Origin: Bacillota bacterium
GTDB lineage: Bacteria; Bacillota; Clostridia; Christensenellales; SZUA-584
Assembly (NCBI GenBank): GCA_023397655.1
Contig: JAEWTW010000049.1
Location: 1 to 16,575 of the forward strand
Direction: 5' to 3'
Length of the DNA: 16,575 bases
Part shown: in pieces, positions 7,096 through 13,744 of the stretch
How positions within the stretch are numbered: position 1 is the stretch's first letter
How the letters are laid out: each line of letters starts with the position of its first letter
Translations under genes and position numbers: made by a program
Notes under the pieces: model-generated
Databases searched by the model: none
What the model was told of the DNA's origin: nothing
What the model saw: the letters and a program-made list of their open reading frames with translations, nothing else

Positions 7096-7119
7096 TAGTT
7101 CGAATTCAAGATATTTTGA
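7096..7119. repeat. Direct repeat copy 2, downstream of the MarR -10 box
   Basis: A 24-base element containing TAGTTCGAATTC and ATATTTTGA, with three mismatches to copy 1. The copies are 54 bases apart start to start, close to five helical turns. This copy covers the transcription start and touches the GAGGT ribosome site (7118-7122). Confidence 0.65.
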
Positions 7120-7126
7120 GGTAGCG

Positions 7127-7570
7127 ATGGATAAAAACAATCTGGGAAAGACTTTCAGAACGCTGTCTATGCTGACGCGGGAGCTGAAGTGCGGTTTTAA
7201 TGCGGCGGAAGGCTTTCCGCTCAACAAAACGGAGTTTATCACGGTGATGGAGCTCAGAATGTATCCAGGCATGCCGATGAAACACTACCAGTGTGCGGCA
7301 GGTATCGAGAGCGGCTCATTCACATATCTTGCGGACGATCTGGAGAAGAAAGGCATCGCCACACGCGTTCCCGCGGCAGACGACAAACGCAAGACGATGC
7401 TGGAACTGACAGAGGCGGGCACCCGAATGGCGGATACGCTCACCGCGCGTGCCGACGCCCACGTGGCGGCTAAGCTGTCGTCCCTCACGGATGAGCAGCG
7501 GCAGCGCTTTCTTTCCGCCATGGCCGTGCTGGAAGAGACATTAACACAACTGGAGAAACAACATGGATAA
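7127..7570 (+). CDS. MarR-family winged-helix regulator
   Basis: The 147-residue protein has the usual MarR size and order: N-terminal dimerisation helix, helix-turn-helix at about 50-80 (MPMKHYQCAAGIESGSFTYLADDLEKKG), wing with AADDKRK (about 83-89) followed by MLELTEAGTRM, and C-terminal dimer helices. MarR proteins usually repress their own operon and let go when a small ligand or oxidant is bound. The MATE efflux gene overlaps the 3' end by 8 bases, an arrangement like mepR-mepA of Staphylococcus aureus, so control of multidrug efflux is the natural reading. Start: ATG at 7127 with GAGGT five bases upstream. Flanking 24-base direct repeats are candidate autoregulatory sites, and they could also control the divergent DUF6143 gene. 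Confidence 0.92.
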   Translation: MDKNNLGKTFRTLSMLTRELKCGFNAAEGFPLNKTEFITVMELRMYPGMPMKHYQCAAGIESGSFTYLADDLEKKGIATRVPAADDKRKTMLELTEAGTRMADTLTARADAHVAAKLSSLTDEQRQRFLSAMAVLEETLTQLEKQHG

Positions 7571-8951
7571 CTCAAGACTGACTCTGATGGGAAAAACGCC
7601 GGTGCGGCAGGCAGTGCTGCGTCTAGCGCTGCCCACGATGCTGGGCATGGTGGTACAGACGATATACAACCTGACTGACACATTCTTTGTGGGACAGACG
7701 GGCGATACCAACCTCGTCGCGGCGATTTCGCTGGTGATACCCCTGTTCATGGCGATACAGGCACTGGGCAACATTTTCTCCGCGGGCTCGGCCAGCTACA
7801 TATCCCGTCAGTTGGGCGAGAAGAACTTTACAGAGGCGCGGCACACCAACGCTGTTGCGTTCTATTTATCGATACTGTTCGGTGCGGTGATGACGGCGGT
7901 GTTTTTGCCGGTCAAGCAGCCTCTTCTCCTTCTGATGGGCGCCAGCGCGGACACCTACGCGGCCACCGCCGAATACTTCACCATCATCACCGGCGGGTTC
8001 GCGCTGCTGGTATTACAGGTGAGCCTTGCCGGACTGGTGCGCAGCGAAGGTGCCACCACCAAGTCCATGCTGGGCATGGTGATCGGCCTTGGCACCAACA
8101 TCATACTGGATCCGGTATTCATACTGGCGCTGGATATGGGCGTCGCTGGCGCGGCGTGGGCCACGCTCATCGGCAACGCGTTCGGCGTGGCATTCTATGT
8201 GATCCACTTCCTGTCCAAAAAGACGCATCTGTCCATCAGCCCGCGCGACTTCAAGCCATCTAAGCGCATCATAGCCGAAACGTTCAAGATCGGCCTGCCC
8301 GCCGGGCTGTCCACAATGATCATGGGCATTTCAATGGCGCTGGGCAATATACTGGCCGCCAGCTATGGTGATCATGTGGTGGCGGGCAACGGCATACAGA
8401 TGCGTGTGAACAGCATGTGCATCATGCTGATGATCGGCATGGCGCAGGGTTACCAGCCGTTCGCAGGCTATAACTACGGTGCAAAGAACTACCACCGGTT
8501 GATCAGCGGCCTCAAAACGACGATGCTTTACAACACGATACTCGCGTGCTTCTTTACACTGCTGTTCATATTCTTCGGGCGAAACATCATATCGGTGTTC
8601 ATCGACGACCCAGCCACCATCGAGGCCGGTACGAAGATACTGCACGCATTCGTTTGGGGCGCGCCGTTCATCGGATTGCAGATGACGCTGATGGTGACTT
8701 TCCAGGCCACCGGCAAAGCGCTCAAATCCATGGTGATATCGCTGGGCCGGCAGTGCCTGCTGTACGTGCCGCTGCTGTTCCTGCTCAACGGGCTGTTCGG
8801 TTTCGACGGTTACATTTACGCACAGCCTGCCGCCGATATACTGATCACGGTGATCGCGGTGCTGATGAGCATCTCGTTCCTGAAAGAGATGCATGCGCTG
8901 CACGCAGACTCTGTGCCCTTGTCGGCTGAACTCGGCGTACTGGAAGAATAG
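7563..8951 (+). CDS. MATE-family multidrug efflux transporter (MepA-like)
   Basis: The 462-residue protein, of standard MATE length with 12 predicted membrane helices, would export cationic drugs or metabolites in exchange for sodium or protons at the cytoplasmic membrane. Family features: RLALPTMLGMVVQTIYNLTDTFFVG near the N-terminus, GNIFSAGSASYISRQLGEKN in helix 2-3, LGTNIILDPVFIL in the middle, and the repeated half beginning about residue 240 (FKIGLPAGLSTMIMGIS), with GMAQGYQPFAGYNYGAKNY as the second-half counterpart. It is translated from ATG at 7563, inside the end of the MarR gene, with GGAG seven bases upstream. The pairing with MarR suggests inducible drug efflux. An intrinsic terminator follows after 15 bases. 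Confidence 0.94.
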   Translation: MDNSRLTLMGKTPVRQAVLRLALPTMLGMVVQTIYNLTDTFFVGQTGDTNLVAAISLVIPLFMAIQALGNIFSAGSASYISRQLGEKNFTEARHTNAVAFYLSILFGAVMTAVFLPVKQPLLLLMGASADTYAATAEYFTIITGGFALLVLQVSLAGLVRSEGATTKSMLGMVIGLGTNIILDPVFILALDMGVAGAAWATLIGNAFGVAFYVIHFLSKKTHLSISPRDFKPSKRIIAETFKIGLPAGLSTMIMGISMALGNILAASYGDHVVAGNGIQMRVNSMCIMLMIGMAQGYQPFAGYNYGAKNYHRLISGLKTTMLYNTILACFFTLLFIFFGRNIISVFIDDPATIEAGTKILHAFVWGAPFIGLQMTLMVTFQATGKALKSMVISLGRQCLLYVPLLFLLNGLFGFDGYIYAQPAADILITVIAVLMSISFLKEMHALHADSVPLSAELGVLEE

Positions 8952-8966
8952 ACTCGCACTGCTCAG

Positions 8967-8994
8967 GCGTCCCGGCAACACGGGGCGCTTTTTT
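8967..8994 (+). terminator. Intrinsic terminator of the MarR-MATE operon
   Basis: GCGTCCCG (8967-8974) pairs with CGGGGCGC (8981-8988), with one G-U pair and a 6-base loop, followed by six T (8989-8994). Confidence 0.9.
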
Positions 8995-9047
8995 GTTGCG
9001 TCACTTAAGTCCTGCCGCGTCATGATACTGTTACGACGCATTTGCGG

Positions 9048-9113
9048 GATGTGATCGCACGCCATATATCACATCACGATGGAGGCGTTTCCTCTAACCG
9101 CCTCCGCTCCATC
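9048..9113. other. Cluster of inverted repeats in a 370-base gene-free gap
   Basis: Within the gap 8952-9322 there are three perfect dyads: GATGTGAT (9048-9055) with ATCACATC (9068-9075); GGAGGCG (9081-9087) with CGCCTCC (9099-9105); and GATGGAG (9078-9084) with CTCCATC (9107-9113). The last two share bases and so are mutually exclusive stems. No T tract follows on either strand and no ORF is credible. A small RNA, a decayed element or protein sites are all possible. The rest of the gap up to 9248 includes a run of eight C (9178-9185) and nothing else I can name. Confidence 0.45.
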
Positions 9114-9248
9114 CCATCTTGCACTGTCAGGCAAAATGAAGCAAAGCGTTCCCGCGGCTGTGGCACAGAGTATGTCGCCCCCCCCTCTATTTGTCTCCTG
9201 TGCGCAACTGGTCAGCGAGGCCGTGTCTTCGAATATTTCAATTAAAGA

Positions 9249-9254
9249 TTGACA
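9249..9254 (+). promoter_or_regulatory. Possible -35 box upstream of the SIMPL gene
   Basis: TTGACA is a consensus -35 box six bases before the first tandem dyad. At 17 bases spacing the -10 would be TAGTCT (9272-9277), a poor match inside dyad 1. A perfect TATAAT (9291-9296) lies inside dyad 2 but is too far away to pair with it. Confidence 0.4.
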
Positions 9255-9260
9255 GTCCTA

Positions 9261-9300
9261 GACTATAGTGATAGTCTTGATGTAGACTATTATAATAGTC
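9261..9300. promoter_or_regulatory. Two tandem 16-base dyads, probable operator pair of the SIMPL gene
   Basis: GACTAT-AGTG-ATAGTC (9261-9276) and GACTAT-TATA-ATAGTC (9285-9300) are both perfect inverted repeats with identical arms and different centres, spaced 24 bases apart. Both are preceded by TA. The conservation of arms with free centres is what a dimeric regulator site looks like. They end just before AAAAAAGGAGG, the ribosome site of the SIMPL gene. Confidence 0.75.
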
Positions 9301-9322
9301 CCGAAAAAAGGAGGATACGGAC

Positions 9323-10084
9323 ATGCAAAACAAGGGTATCATCATTGCCGTCAGCGTACTTGCGGCGCTGATGTGCGTGGTGCTGGCGGTGAGCCTGATC
9401 AGTTTAGTCTCTTCACCCAAATACGGCGAAGCGGTCACCGCTGCGACAGCGGCCAGTTCGGAGACCGCCCACACCGTTGCGGTATACGGACAGGGCAAAA
9501 TTGCCATCACGCCGGACATGGCCACCATCACATTCGGATATGAAAACAGGGACAAAGATGCTAAAATTGCGCAGGACGCCAACAAGGCGCAGATTGATAA
9601 GATCATCAAAGCTGTGAAGCGGACAGGCATATCCGATGAGCAGATTCAGACTGTCAGCTACAGCGTATGGATAGACGAAAACCTGAAACAAGTTGAGGTG
9701 TGCAACATGGTTCAGGTTCAAATTATGGATATCGAAAAAACGAGCGCCATCATCAAAGCGGCGTCGGATTCTGGCGCGAATCGATTTTGGGATGTGCGAT
9801 TTGATGTTCTGAAAAGGCAGCAGGCGTATACGGACGCGCTGAGCCTTGCAATGGACCGCGCCCGTGAAAAGGCTGAAAAGCTGGCTGCGGATGAGGGCAA
9901 ACGTGTGCTGGACGTGCTGTCCATCGAGGAGGGCACAGCGAACAACAGCTACTGGTACTCATCGCCATATTCCAACTTTGTCTCCGGCCCTTCGTCGTCC
10001 ACAAACAGCTACTCTGACGGCGGCATATCTTCGGGGGAAATGGAGATCAGCGCGATCGTCAACGTGGTGTACCGCATCAGCTAA
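9323..10084 (+). CDS. SIMPL-domain (DUF541, YggE/BP26-like) protein with N-terminal membrane anchor
   Basis: The 253-residue protein has a hydrophobic helix at about 6-29 with no lipobox, so it is an uncleaved anchor or signal peptide, and the rest faces outward. The SIMPL domain spans about 50-253: VAVYGQGKIAITPDMATITFGYENRD, then the QTVSYSVW block, the SGANRFWDVRFDV block, and the long helix DALSLAMDRAREKAEKLAADEGKRV. Members form oligomeric rings (BP26) and E. coli YggE lowers oxidative damage; the biochemical role remains unclear. A Ser/Tyr/Asn-rich stretch (about 208-236) interrupts the domain before the last strand. Start: ATG at 9323 with AAAAAAGGAGG upstream. Two tandem dyads precede the gene, and its stop codon overlaps that of the convergent rarD gene. 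Confidence 0.9.
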   Translation: MQNKGIIIAVSVLAALMCVVLAVSLISLVSSPKYGEAVTAATAASSETAHTVAVYGQGKIAITPDMATITFGYENRDKDAKIAQDANKAQIDKIIKAVKRTGISDEQIQTVSYSVWIDENLKQVEVCNMVQVQIMDIEKTSAIIKAASDSGANRFWDVRFDVLKRQQAYTDALSLAMDRAREKAEKLAADEGKRVLDVLSIEEGTANNSYWYSSPYSNFVSGPSSSTNSYSDGGISSGEMEISAIVNVVYRIS

Positions 10085-10998
10085 ACCGCCGCGCTGTTTG
10101 GCTGCTCTGCCCGCTCCGCTGCACGGCTTTTCCTCATGCGGAGTACCGCACTCGTGCTGTATATAATGAGCGCGATCCAGATGACGATGAAGGCGATCAT
10201 CTCATTCTGGGGGACAGTCTTGCCATATACGAAGATACCCAGCAGCAGCATGATCGAGGGCGTAAGAAAGTGAAAGAAGCCCAGCGATGTGAGCGGTATT
10301 CGGCGCGCGGCCTCGCCATAGAGCGCCAGCGGACCCGCCGTCATCAGCCCCGTGCCCGCAAGCAGCAGCGTGATGTCCCACTGCTGCCCGAAGTATATAC
10401 CGCCATTGATGGCATAAAAGACGAGTATCCCGGCGGCCAGCGGCGCTGTAAATGCCGTCTCTAAAAACAAGCCGGTATATGCATCGGTATCCACCTTTTT
10501 CTTTACCAGCCCGTAAGCCGCAAAGGTAACGGCCAGTGACAAGGCATACCACGGAAATACGCCGCCCGATATGAGCAGGTAAGCCACAGCCCCCAGCGCC
10601 AGAACGAACGCCGCAATAGTGGCAGGACGCATTTTTTCCTTCAGGAACAGCGCGCCCAGCGCCACCGCCACCAGCGGAGATATATAATATCCGAAGCTGA
10701 CATCAATATGCATTCCCTGCGCCAGCCCCCATATGAACATCGCCCAGTTGGCGAATATCAGCAGCGATGCCGCAAGAGCCAGAAGCGTGCGTTTGCGGTT
10801 CGTGAGCACCCGTTTAACCGCCTGGCGCCAGCGGCTGAAGAACAGTATCACTGACAGCAGCAGCAGTGAAAACACGATGCGGAACGCCAATACCAATAGC
10901 GGCGGCACCGCATCCAGCAAGCCCCAGTATAACGGCAGCGCGCCCCATATCACATAGGCGACCACTGCCGCCACATTGCCCGAAAACTGCTTGTTCAT
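10081..10998 (-). CDS. rarD: RarD-type EamA/DMT-superfamily permease
   Basis: The 305-residue protein has ten predicted membrane helices in two EamA repeats, the size and layout of RarD. Diagnostic stretches are VVAYVIWGALPLYWGLL near the N-terminus, ANWAMFIWGLAQGMHIDVSFGYYISPLV (the NW-FIW and SLGYFINPL blocks of RarD) and TSLGFFHFLTPSIMLLLG in the second half. E. coli RarD was named for chloramphenicol sensitivity; the natural substrate is not established. Start: ATG at 10998 (MNKQFSGNVAAVVAYVIWG), with AAGGGGG about 12 bases upstream. The stop (TAG, 10083-10081) interlocks with the TAA of the convergent SIMPL gene (10082-10084), so no terminator can lie between them. The C-terminal tail is hydrophilic and basic. 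Confidence 0.93.
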   Translation of the reverse strand: MNKQFSGNVAAVVAYVIWGALPLYWGLLDAVPPLLVLAFRIVFSLLLLSVILFFSRWRQAVKRVLTNRKRTLLALAASLLIFANWAMFIWGLAQGMHIDVSFGYYISPLVAVALGALFLKEKMRPATIAAFVLALGAVAYLLISGGVFPWYALSLAVTFAAYGLVKKKVDTDAYTGLFLETAFTAPLAAGILVFYAINGGIYFGQQWDITLLLAGTGLMTAGPLALYGEAARRIPLTSLGFFHFLTPSIMLLLGIFVYGKTVPQNEMIAFIVIWIALIIYSTSAVLRMRKSRAAERAEQPNSAAV

Positions 10999-11097
10999 CC
11001 CCGACGATGCCCCCTTAGCCTCGAGAGCTTTCCCTCAAGTATAGCTCAATATAGATTCCACACATTGTATCATACATGTCCGGCGAAGAAAACAAAC

Positions 11098-11119
11098 AAA
11101 AAGCGCTGTCCTGCAGCGC
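11098..11119 (-). terminator. Intrinsic terminator of the SDR gene
   Basis: On the minus strand GCGCTG-CAGGA-CAGCGC (11119-11103) is followed by TTTTT (11102-11098). It lies 21 bases after the dehydrogenase stop and upstream of rarD. Confidence 0.8.
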
Positions 11120-11140
11120 CTAATTTGCTTTATTCTTTTG

Positions 11141-11932
11141 TCAAATCAGCTCACGGTGACGGAACGGCGCTGTCATAAATCTCCATGCGGCTTTTCTATT
11201 GGTCAGCCACATGATGTGCGCGTCGTTTTTGGTATTTGCCAGCATGCGCGGCACCAGAAAGGCAGCCACTGTCTCTGGTTTATCGGCGAGTATGTTGAAC
11301 ACTTTTTTAAAATGCTCTTCCTTGATCACAGGCGAAGCTTCCCCGTCCGGTGTCTTGGTAATAAAATCCGTCAGCATCATACCGGGGGAAAGTCGACCCA
11401 CAAGTACACCAGTTCCCTCGAGCTCCTTGGCCAACCCTCTGGTGAAATACGTCAGCGCACATTTGCTCATACCATACAGCACCGTTTTGGGCTGTATCAT
11501 ACCGTTGCTGCCAAGACCCTCCATGTTCCATATCTGCCCGCTGCCCTGCTCCCGCATCCGCGCTGCCGCGGTCTGCGAGCCATAAACCAATCCGCGGATA
11601 TTGGTGCCGATAACAGCATCTGTGCTTTTATAATCTGTATCATATACGTATTCATATGGAGCATTCTGCCCTGCGTTGTTTATCCAAATATCCACCCGGC
11701 CCCAACACTCTGTCGCACTGCTCCACAACGCATCCACTTCTTCTTTGTGCTGCACATTGCAGCGAATATACTGGATTCTATCATGGTATTCCTGCAATGC
11801 CCGTGCTGCTGTTTCGGGAAGGCTCTCTCCCCGCCCCGATACTGTCACACAGCAGTCGCGACTTAAGAATTCTACCGTCATTGCAAGACCGATGCCGCGT
11901 GTACCTCCGGTAATGACCACCGATTGATTCAT
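11141..11932 (-). CDS. Short-chain dehydrogenase/reductase, chlorophyll b reductase (NOL/NYC1)-like subgroup
   Basis: The 263-residue classical-type SDR has TGGTRGIG (8-15) for NAD(P) binding, NNAG (85-88), and the catalytic pair Y153 and K157 in YGMSK. The serine region is NMEGLGSNG (136-144), where S142 is 11 rather than the usual 13 residues before the tyrosine. This block, together with LSPGMMLTDF and the VFNILADKPETVAAFLVP segment, matches what I recall of plant NOL/NYC1 chlorophyll b reductases better than FabG. The true substrate here is unknown. R12 after TGGT and R34 suggest NADPH preference. Start: ATG at 11932 with GGAGG six bases upstream; an in-frame GTG at 11989 would add an Arg-rich stretch and lacks a site. 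The gene is monocistronic, divergent from the kinase/Thg1-like pair. Confidence 0.88.
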   Translation of the reverse strand: MNQSVVITGGTRGIGLAMTVEFLSRDCCVTVSGRGESLPETAARALQEYHDRIQYIRCNVQHKEEVDALWSSATECWGRVDIWINNAGQNAPYEYVYDTDYKSTDAVIGTNIRGLVYGSQTAAARMREQGSGQIWNMEGLGSNGMIQPKTVLYGMSKCALTYFTRGLAKELEGTGVLVGRLSPGMMLTDFITKTPDGEASPVIKEEHFKKVFNILADKPETVAAFLVPRMLANTKNDAHIMWLTNRKAAWRFMTAPFRHRELI

Positions 11933-12016
11933 ATCAAGCCTCCGGTTCCGCCTATTCGGCATTATTACAATTCGGTTCCTGCCACTCACCTGAAAGGAGG
12001 CACTTTTTCCTCCTTT

Positions 12017-12045
12017 ATACTAGCACTGCCCCCGCCAATAATCAA
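12017..12045 (-). promoter_or_regulatory. Promoter of the SDR gene
   Basis: TTGATT (12045-12040), 17 bases, TAGTAT (12022-12017) on the minus strand. The transcript would begin near 12010, about 78 bases before the ATG at 11932. AAAGGAGG (11993-12000) and CCTCCTTT (12009-12016) form a perfect 8-base-arm inverted repeat next to the expected start. Confidence 0.6.
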
Positions 12046-12122
12046 TGCCATACACAGTATCGTTGCCGCAGATGGAATATTGTGATAACCTAAACTTATA
12101 CGAAAGCCTACGGAAGGAATCT

Positions 12123-12590
12123 ATGCTGCCTCATCATCAAACCAAAACAGCCGTCATCATGATCGGCCTGCAGGCCAGCGGCAAAAGCACATATTATCAG
12201 CAGCATTATGCGCAGACGCACGTCCATATCAACCTGGACCGGCTGCACACGCGTAACAAGGAAAGCCAGCTGCTGCTGGAGTGCATCGAAAAGGGCTTGC
12301 CGTTCGCGGTGGACAACACCAACCCGACGGCGCAGGATCGCGCACGCTATATACCGCCCGCAAATCAGGCGGGATACCGCGTGATCGGACTGTTCTTCCG
12401 CAGTCGCGTCTCCGAGTGTATTGCCCGCAACGAGGGTCGCATCGGCAAAGCGAAGGTACCTTCCGTGGCCATTGCGGCAACCTCGAGGCGACTGGAATTA
12501 CCGCAGCTTTCCGAAGGCTTTGACGAGCTGTACTATGTGTGCATGACGGATGAAGGCTTTACCACGGAAAGATGGGATGAGGAAATATGA
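12123..12590 (+). CDS. P-loop kinase resembling the 5'-kinase domain of polynucleotide kinase
   Basis: The 155-residue protein is a single small P-loop domain: Walker A GLQASGKST (15-23), NLDRLHTRN (37-45) at the position of the acceptor-binding Asp/Arg of polynucleotide kinases, DNTNP (64-68) as in PNKP-type kinases, and a basic lid RNEGRIGKAKVP (about 114-125). The family transfers the gamma-phosphate of ATP to a 5'-OH nucleic acid end or similar acceptor. Start: ATG at 12123 (MLPHHQTKTAVIMIG), with GGAAGGA four bases upstream, is preferred to the upstream ATG at 12045, which has no site and would sit inside the divergent promoter. Its end overlaps the Thg1-like gene by 4 bases (ATGA), so both are made together. 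No ligase or phosphatase domain is fused. RNA as the substrate is inferred from the partner. Confidence 0.82.
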   Translation: MLPHHQTKTAVIMIGLQASGKSTYYQQHYAQTHVHINLDRLHTRNKESQLLLECIEKGLPFAVDNTNPTAQDRARYIPPANQAGYRVIGLFFRSRVSECIARNEGRIGKAKVPSVAIAATSRRLELPQLSEGFDELYYVCMTDEGFTTERWDEEI

Positions 12591-13348
12591 AATTTGACGA
12601 TTTGGACCGCAACATGCGCAGGTTCGAGCAATCTCTGGATCAGACAATAATGCCCGAACTGTTTTTAGCGGCAAGGCTGGACGGCAGGAGCTTCACGCGG
12701 CTGACCAAGGAAGTCATCCGTTTTGAAGCGCCCTTCGACGAGCGCTTCCGCGACGGCATGACGGATACCGTCAAGCATCTGATGGCGTGTGGTTTCCGTA
12801 TCGTATATGGCTACACGCAAAGTGATGAGATATCCCTGTTGTTTCATCCCAACGAACAGGCGTTTGACCGCAAGGTGCGTAAATATAACTCCATTCTCGC
12901 CGGTGAAGCCAGCGCAGCGCTGAGCCTAAAGCTGGGCTGTACAGCCGTCTTTGATTGCCGCCTGATCCCACTGCCTAATATGGAGCACGTCAAGGATTAT
13001 TTTCTGTGGCGGCAGGAGGATGCGCACCGGAACGCTCTCAACGCTCACTGCTATTGGATGCTGCGAAAGGAAGGCGTATCCGTAATAGACGCCACAGTGC
13101 AGCTTGAGGGCAAGTCCGTATCGTACAAGAACGAGCTGCTATTCTCACGCGGTGTCAATTTTGACAAGCTCCCCGCCTGGCAGAAGCGTGGCACCGGGCT
13201 TTACTGGGAGGAATACGAGAAATCAGCCATCAACCCCGTAACAGGAGAGAGCAGAGCCGCATTCAGGCGACGGTTGACAGCAGACATGGAACTCCCCCTC
13301 CGAGATGATTATGCCGCAATGATTGAAGAGTTGCTGACACGAGCTTAA
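12587..13348 (+). CDS. Thg1-like protein: tRNA(His) guanylyltransferase family 3'-5' RNA polymerase
   Basis: The 253-residue protein matches the Thg1 catalytic core: ARLDGRSFTRLTK (29-41) with metal ligand D32, YTQSDEISLL (76-85) with D80 and E81 as the other two carboxylates, and later DAHRNALNAHCYW and KNELLFSRG, which hold conserved His, Asn and Lys residues. Eukaryotic Thg1 adds G(-1) to tRNA(His). Bacterial Thg1-like proteins (studied in Bacillus thuringiensis and Myxococcus) instead repair 5'-truncated tRNAs by templated 3'-5' addition, because bacterial tRNA(His) genes usually encode G(-1). The gene is the second of a two-gene unit and overlaps the kinase gene by 4 bases. All catalytic residues are intact. 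Repair is the likelier role; the tRNA substrate is not known. Confidence 0.9.
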   Translation: MKFDDLDRNMRRFEQSLDQTIMPELFLAARLDGRSFTRLTKEVIRFEAPFDERFRDGMTDTVKHLMACGFRIVYGYTQSDEISLLFHPNEQAFDRKVRKYNSILAGEASAALSLKLGCTAVFDCRLIPLPNMEHVKDYFLWRQEDAHRNALNAHCYWMLRKEGVSVIDATVQLEGKSVSYKNELLFSRGVNFDKLPAWQKRGTGLYWEEYEKSAINPVTGESRAAFRRRLTADMELPLRDDYAAMIEELLTRA

Positions 13349-13354
13349 TGAGAA

Positions 13355-13381
13355 GGGATAGCGGATATATCTGGCTGTCCC
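13355..13381. terminator. Stem-loop between convergent Thg1-like and DsrE genes
   Basis: GGGATAGC (13355-13362) pairs with GCTGTCCC (13374-13381) with one G-U pair and an 11-base loop. It lies in the 54-base gap between two convergent stops. No T tract is present on either strand, so it would be at best a weak bidirectional terminator. Confidence 0.4.
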
Positions 13382-13402
13382 AAGTTGACATACGATGACC
13401 CC

Positions 13403-13723
13403 TCAAAATGTGACGACCTTGTCCGCCCATTCCACCATACCGAGGCAATCCAGCATCGTCGAAAGCGGGCAGGCATCCGTCCCTTCCAGCTTACGGGATA
13501 TGAGGCATGTTCCGCAAGCCATGATCTCACCGCCTGCCGCTATAAATGCTTTGAGCTGTTCGTACACGTTGAACTTCTCATGCGTCAGGCCTTCACATTC
13601 CACCGCTTCCCCCATCAGAAACAGCTTCACGACATGCCCCTGTTTGCGTGCGGTCACAGCAAATCGGAATGCATTCCAGGCCTTTTCATATTCACTGGTC
13701 TCCAGTATGATGCCAAGCTTCAT
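13403..13723 (-). CDS. DsrE-family small protein with CxxC
   Basis: The 106-residue protein has the DsrE/DsrF/TusD-like layout: MKLGIILET first strand, a helix with NAFRFAVTARKQGH, KLFLMGEAVEC (33-43), a helix with VYEQLKAFIAAGG and then EIMACGTCLISRK. C70 and C73 form a CxxC in ACGTC, with C43 and C85 as further candidates. Family members carry sulfur as cysteine persulfides or act in sulfur relay; many stand-alone DsrE proteins have no assigned role. Start: ATG at 13723 with AAAAGGAG nine bases upstream, 21 bases after the stop of the second permease half, so it is the last gene of the PadR operon. It suggests that the operon deals with a thiol, persulfide or thiophilic metal(loid). Confidence 0.8.
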   Translation of the reverse strand: MKLGIILETSEYEKAWNAFRFAVTARKQGHVVKLFLMGEAVECEGLTHEKFNVYEQLKAFIAAGGEIMACGTCLISRKLEGTDACPLSTMLDCLGMVEWADKVVTF

Positions 13724-13744
13724 TTGCGTATTCTCCTTTTACAG

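Noticed and set aside
8331..9065. A 244-residue minus-strand ORF
   Set aside because: It lies opposite the MATE gene and runs through its terminator; its composition is rich in His, Gln and Arg, typical of a frame shadow.
9178..9185. Run of eight C in the gap before the SIMPL gene, as a phase-variable tract
   Set aside because: It lies in no reading frame and not within a promoter spacer, so slippage would have no evident effect.
11986..12016. A five-codon leader peptide on the minus strand (GTG at 12003, stop TGA overlapping a GTG at 11989) with a perfect AAAGGAGG site
   Set aside because: The best promoter would start transcription near 12010, inside the site itself, so the Shine-Dalgarno sequence would mostly be missing from the mRNA; the SDR has a better start at 11932.
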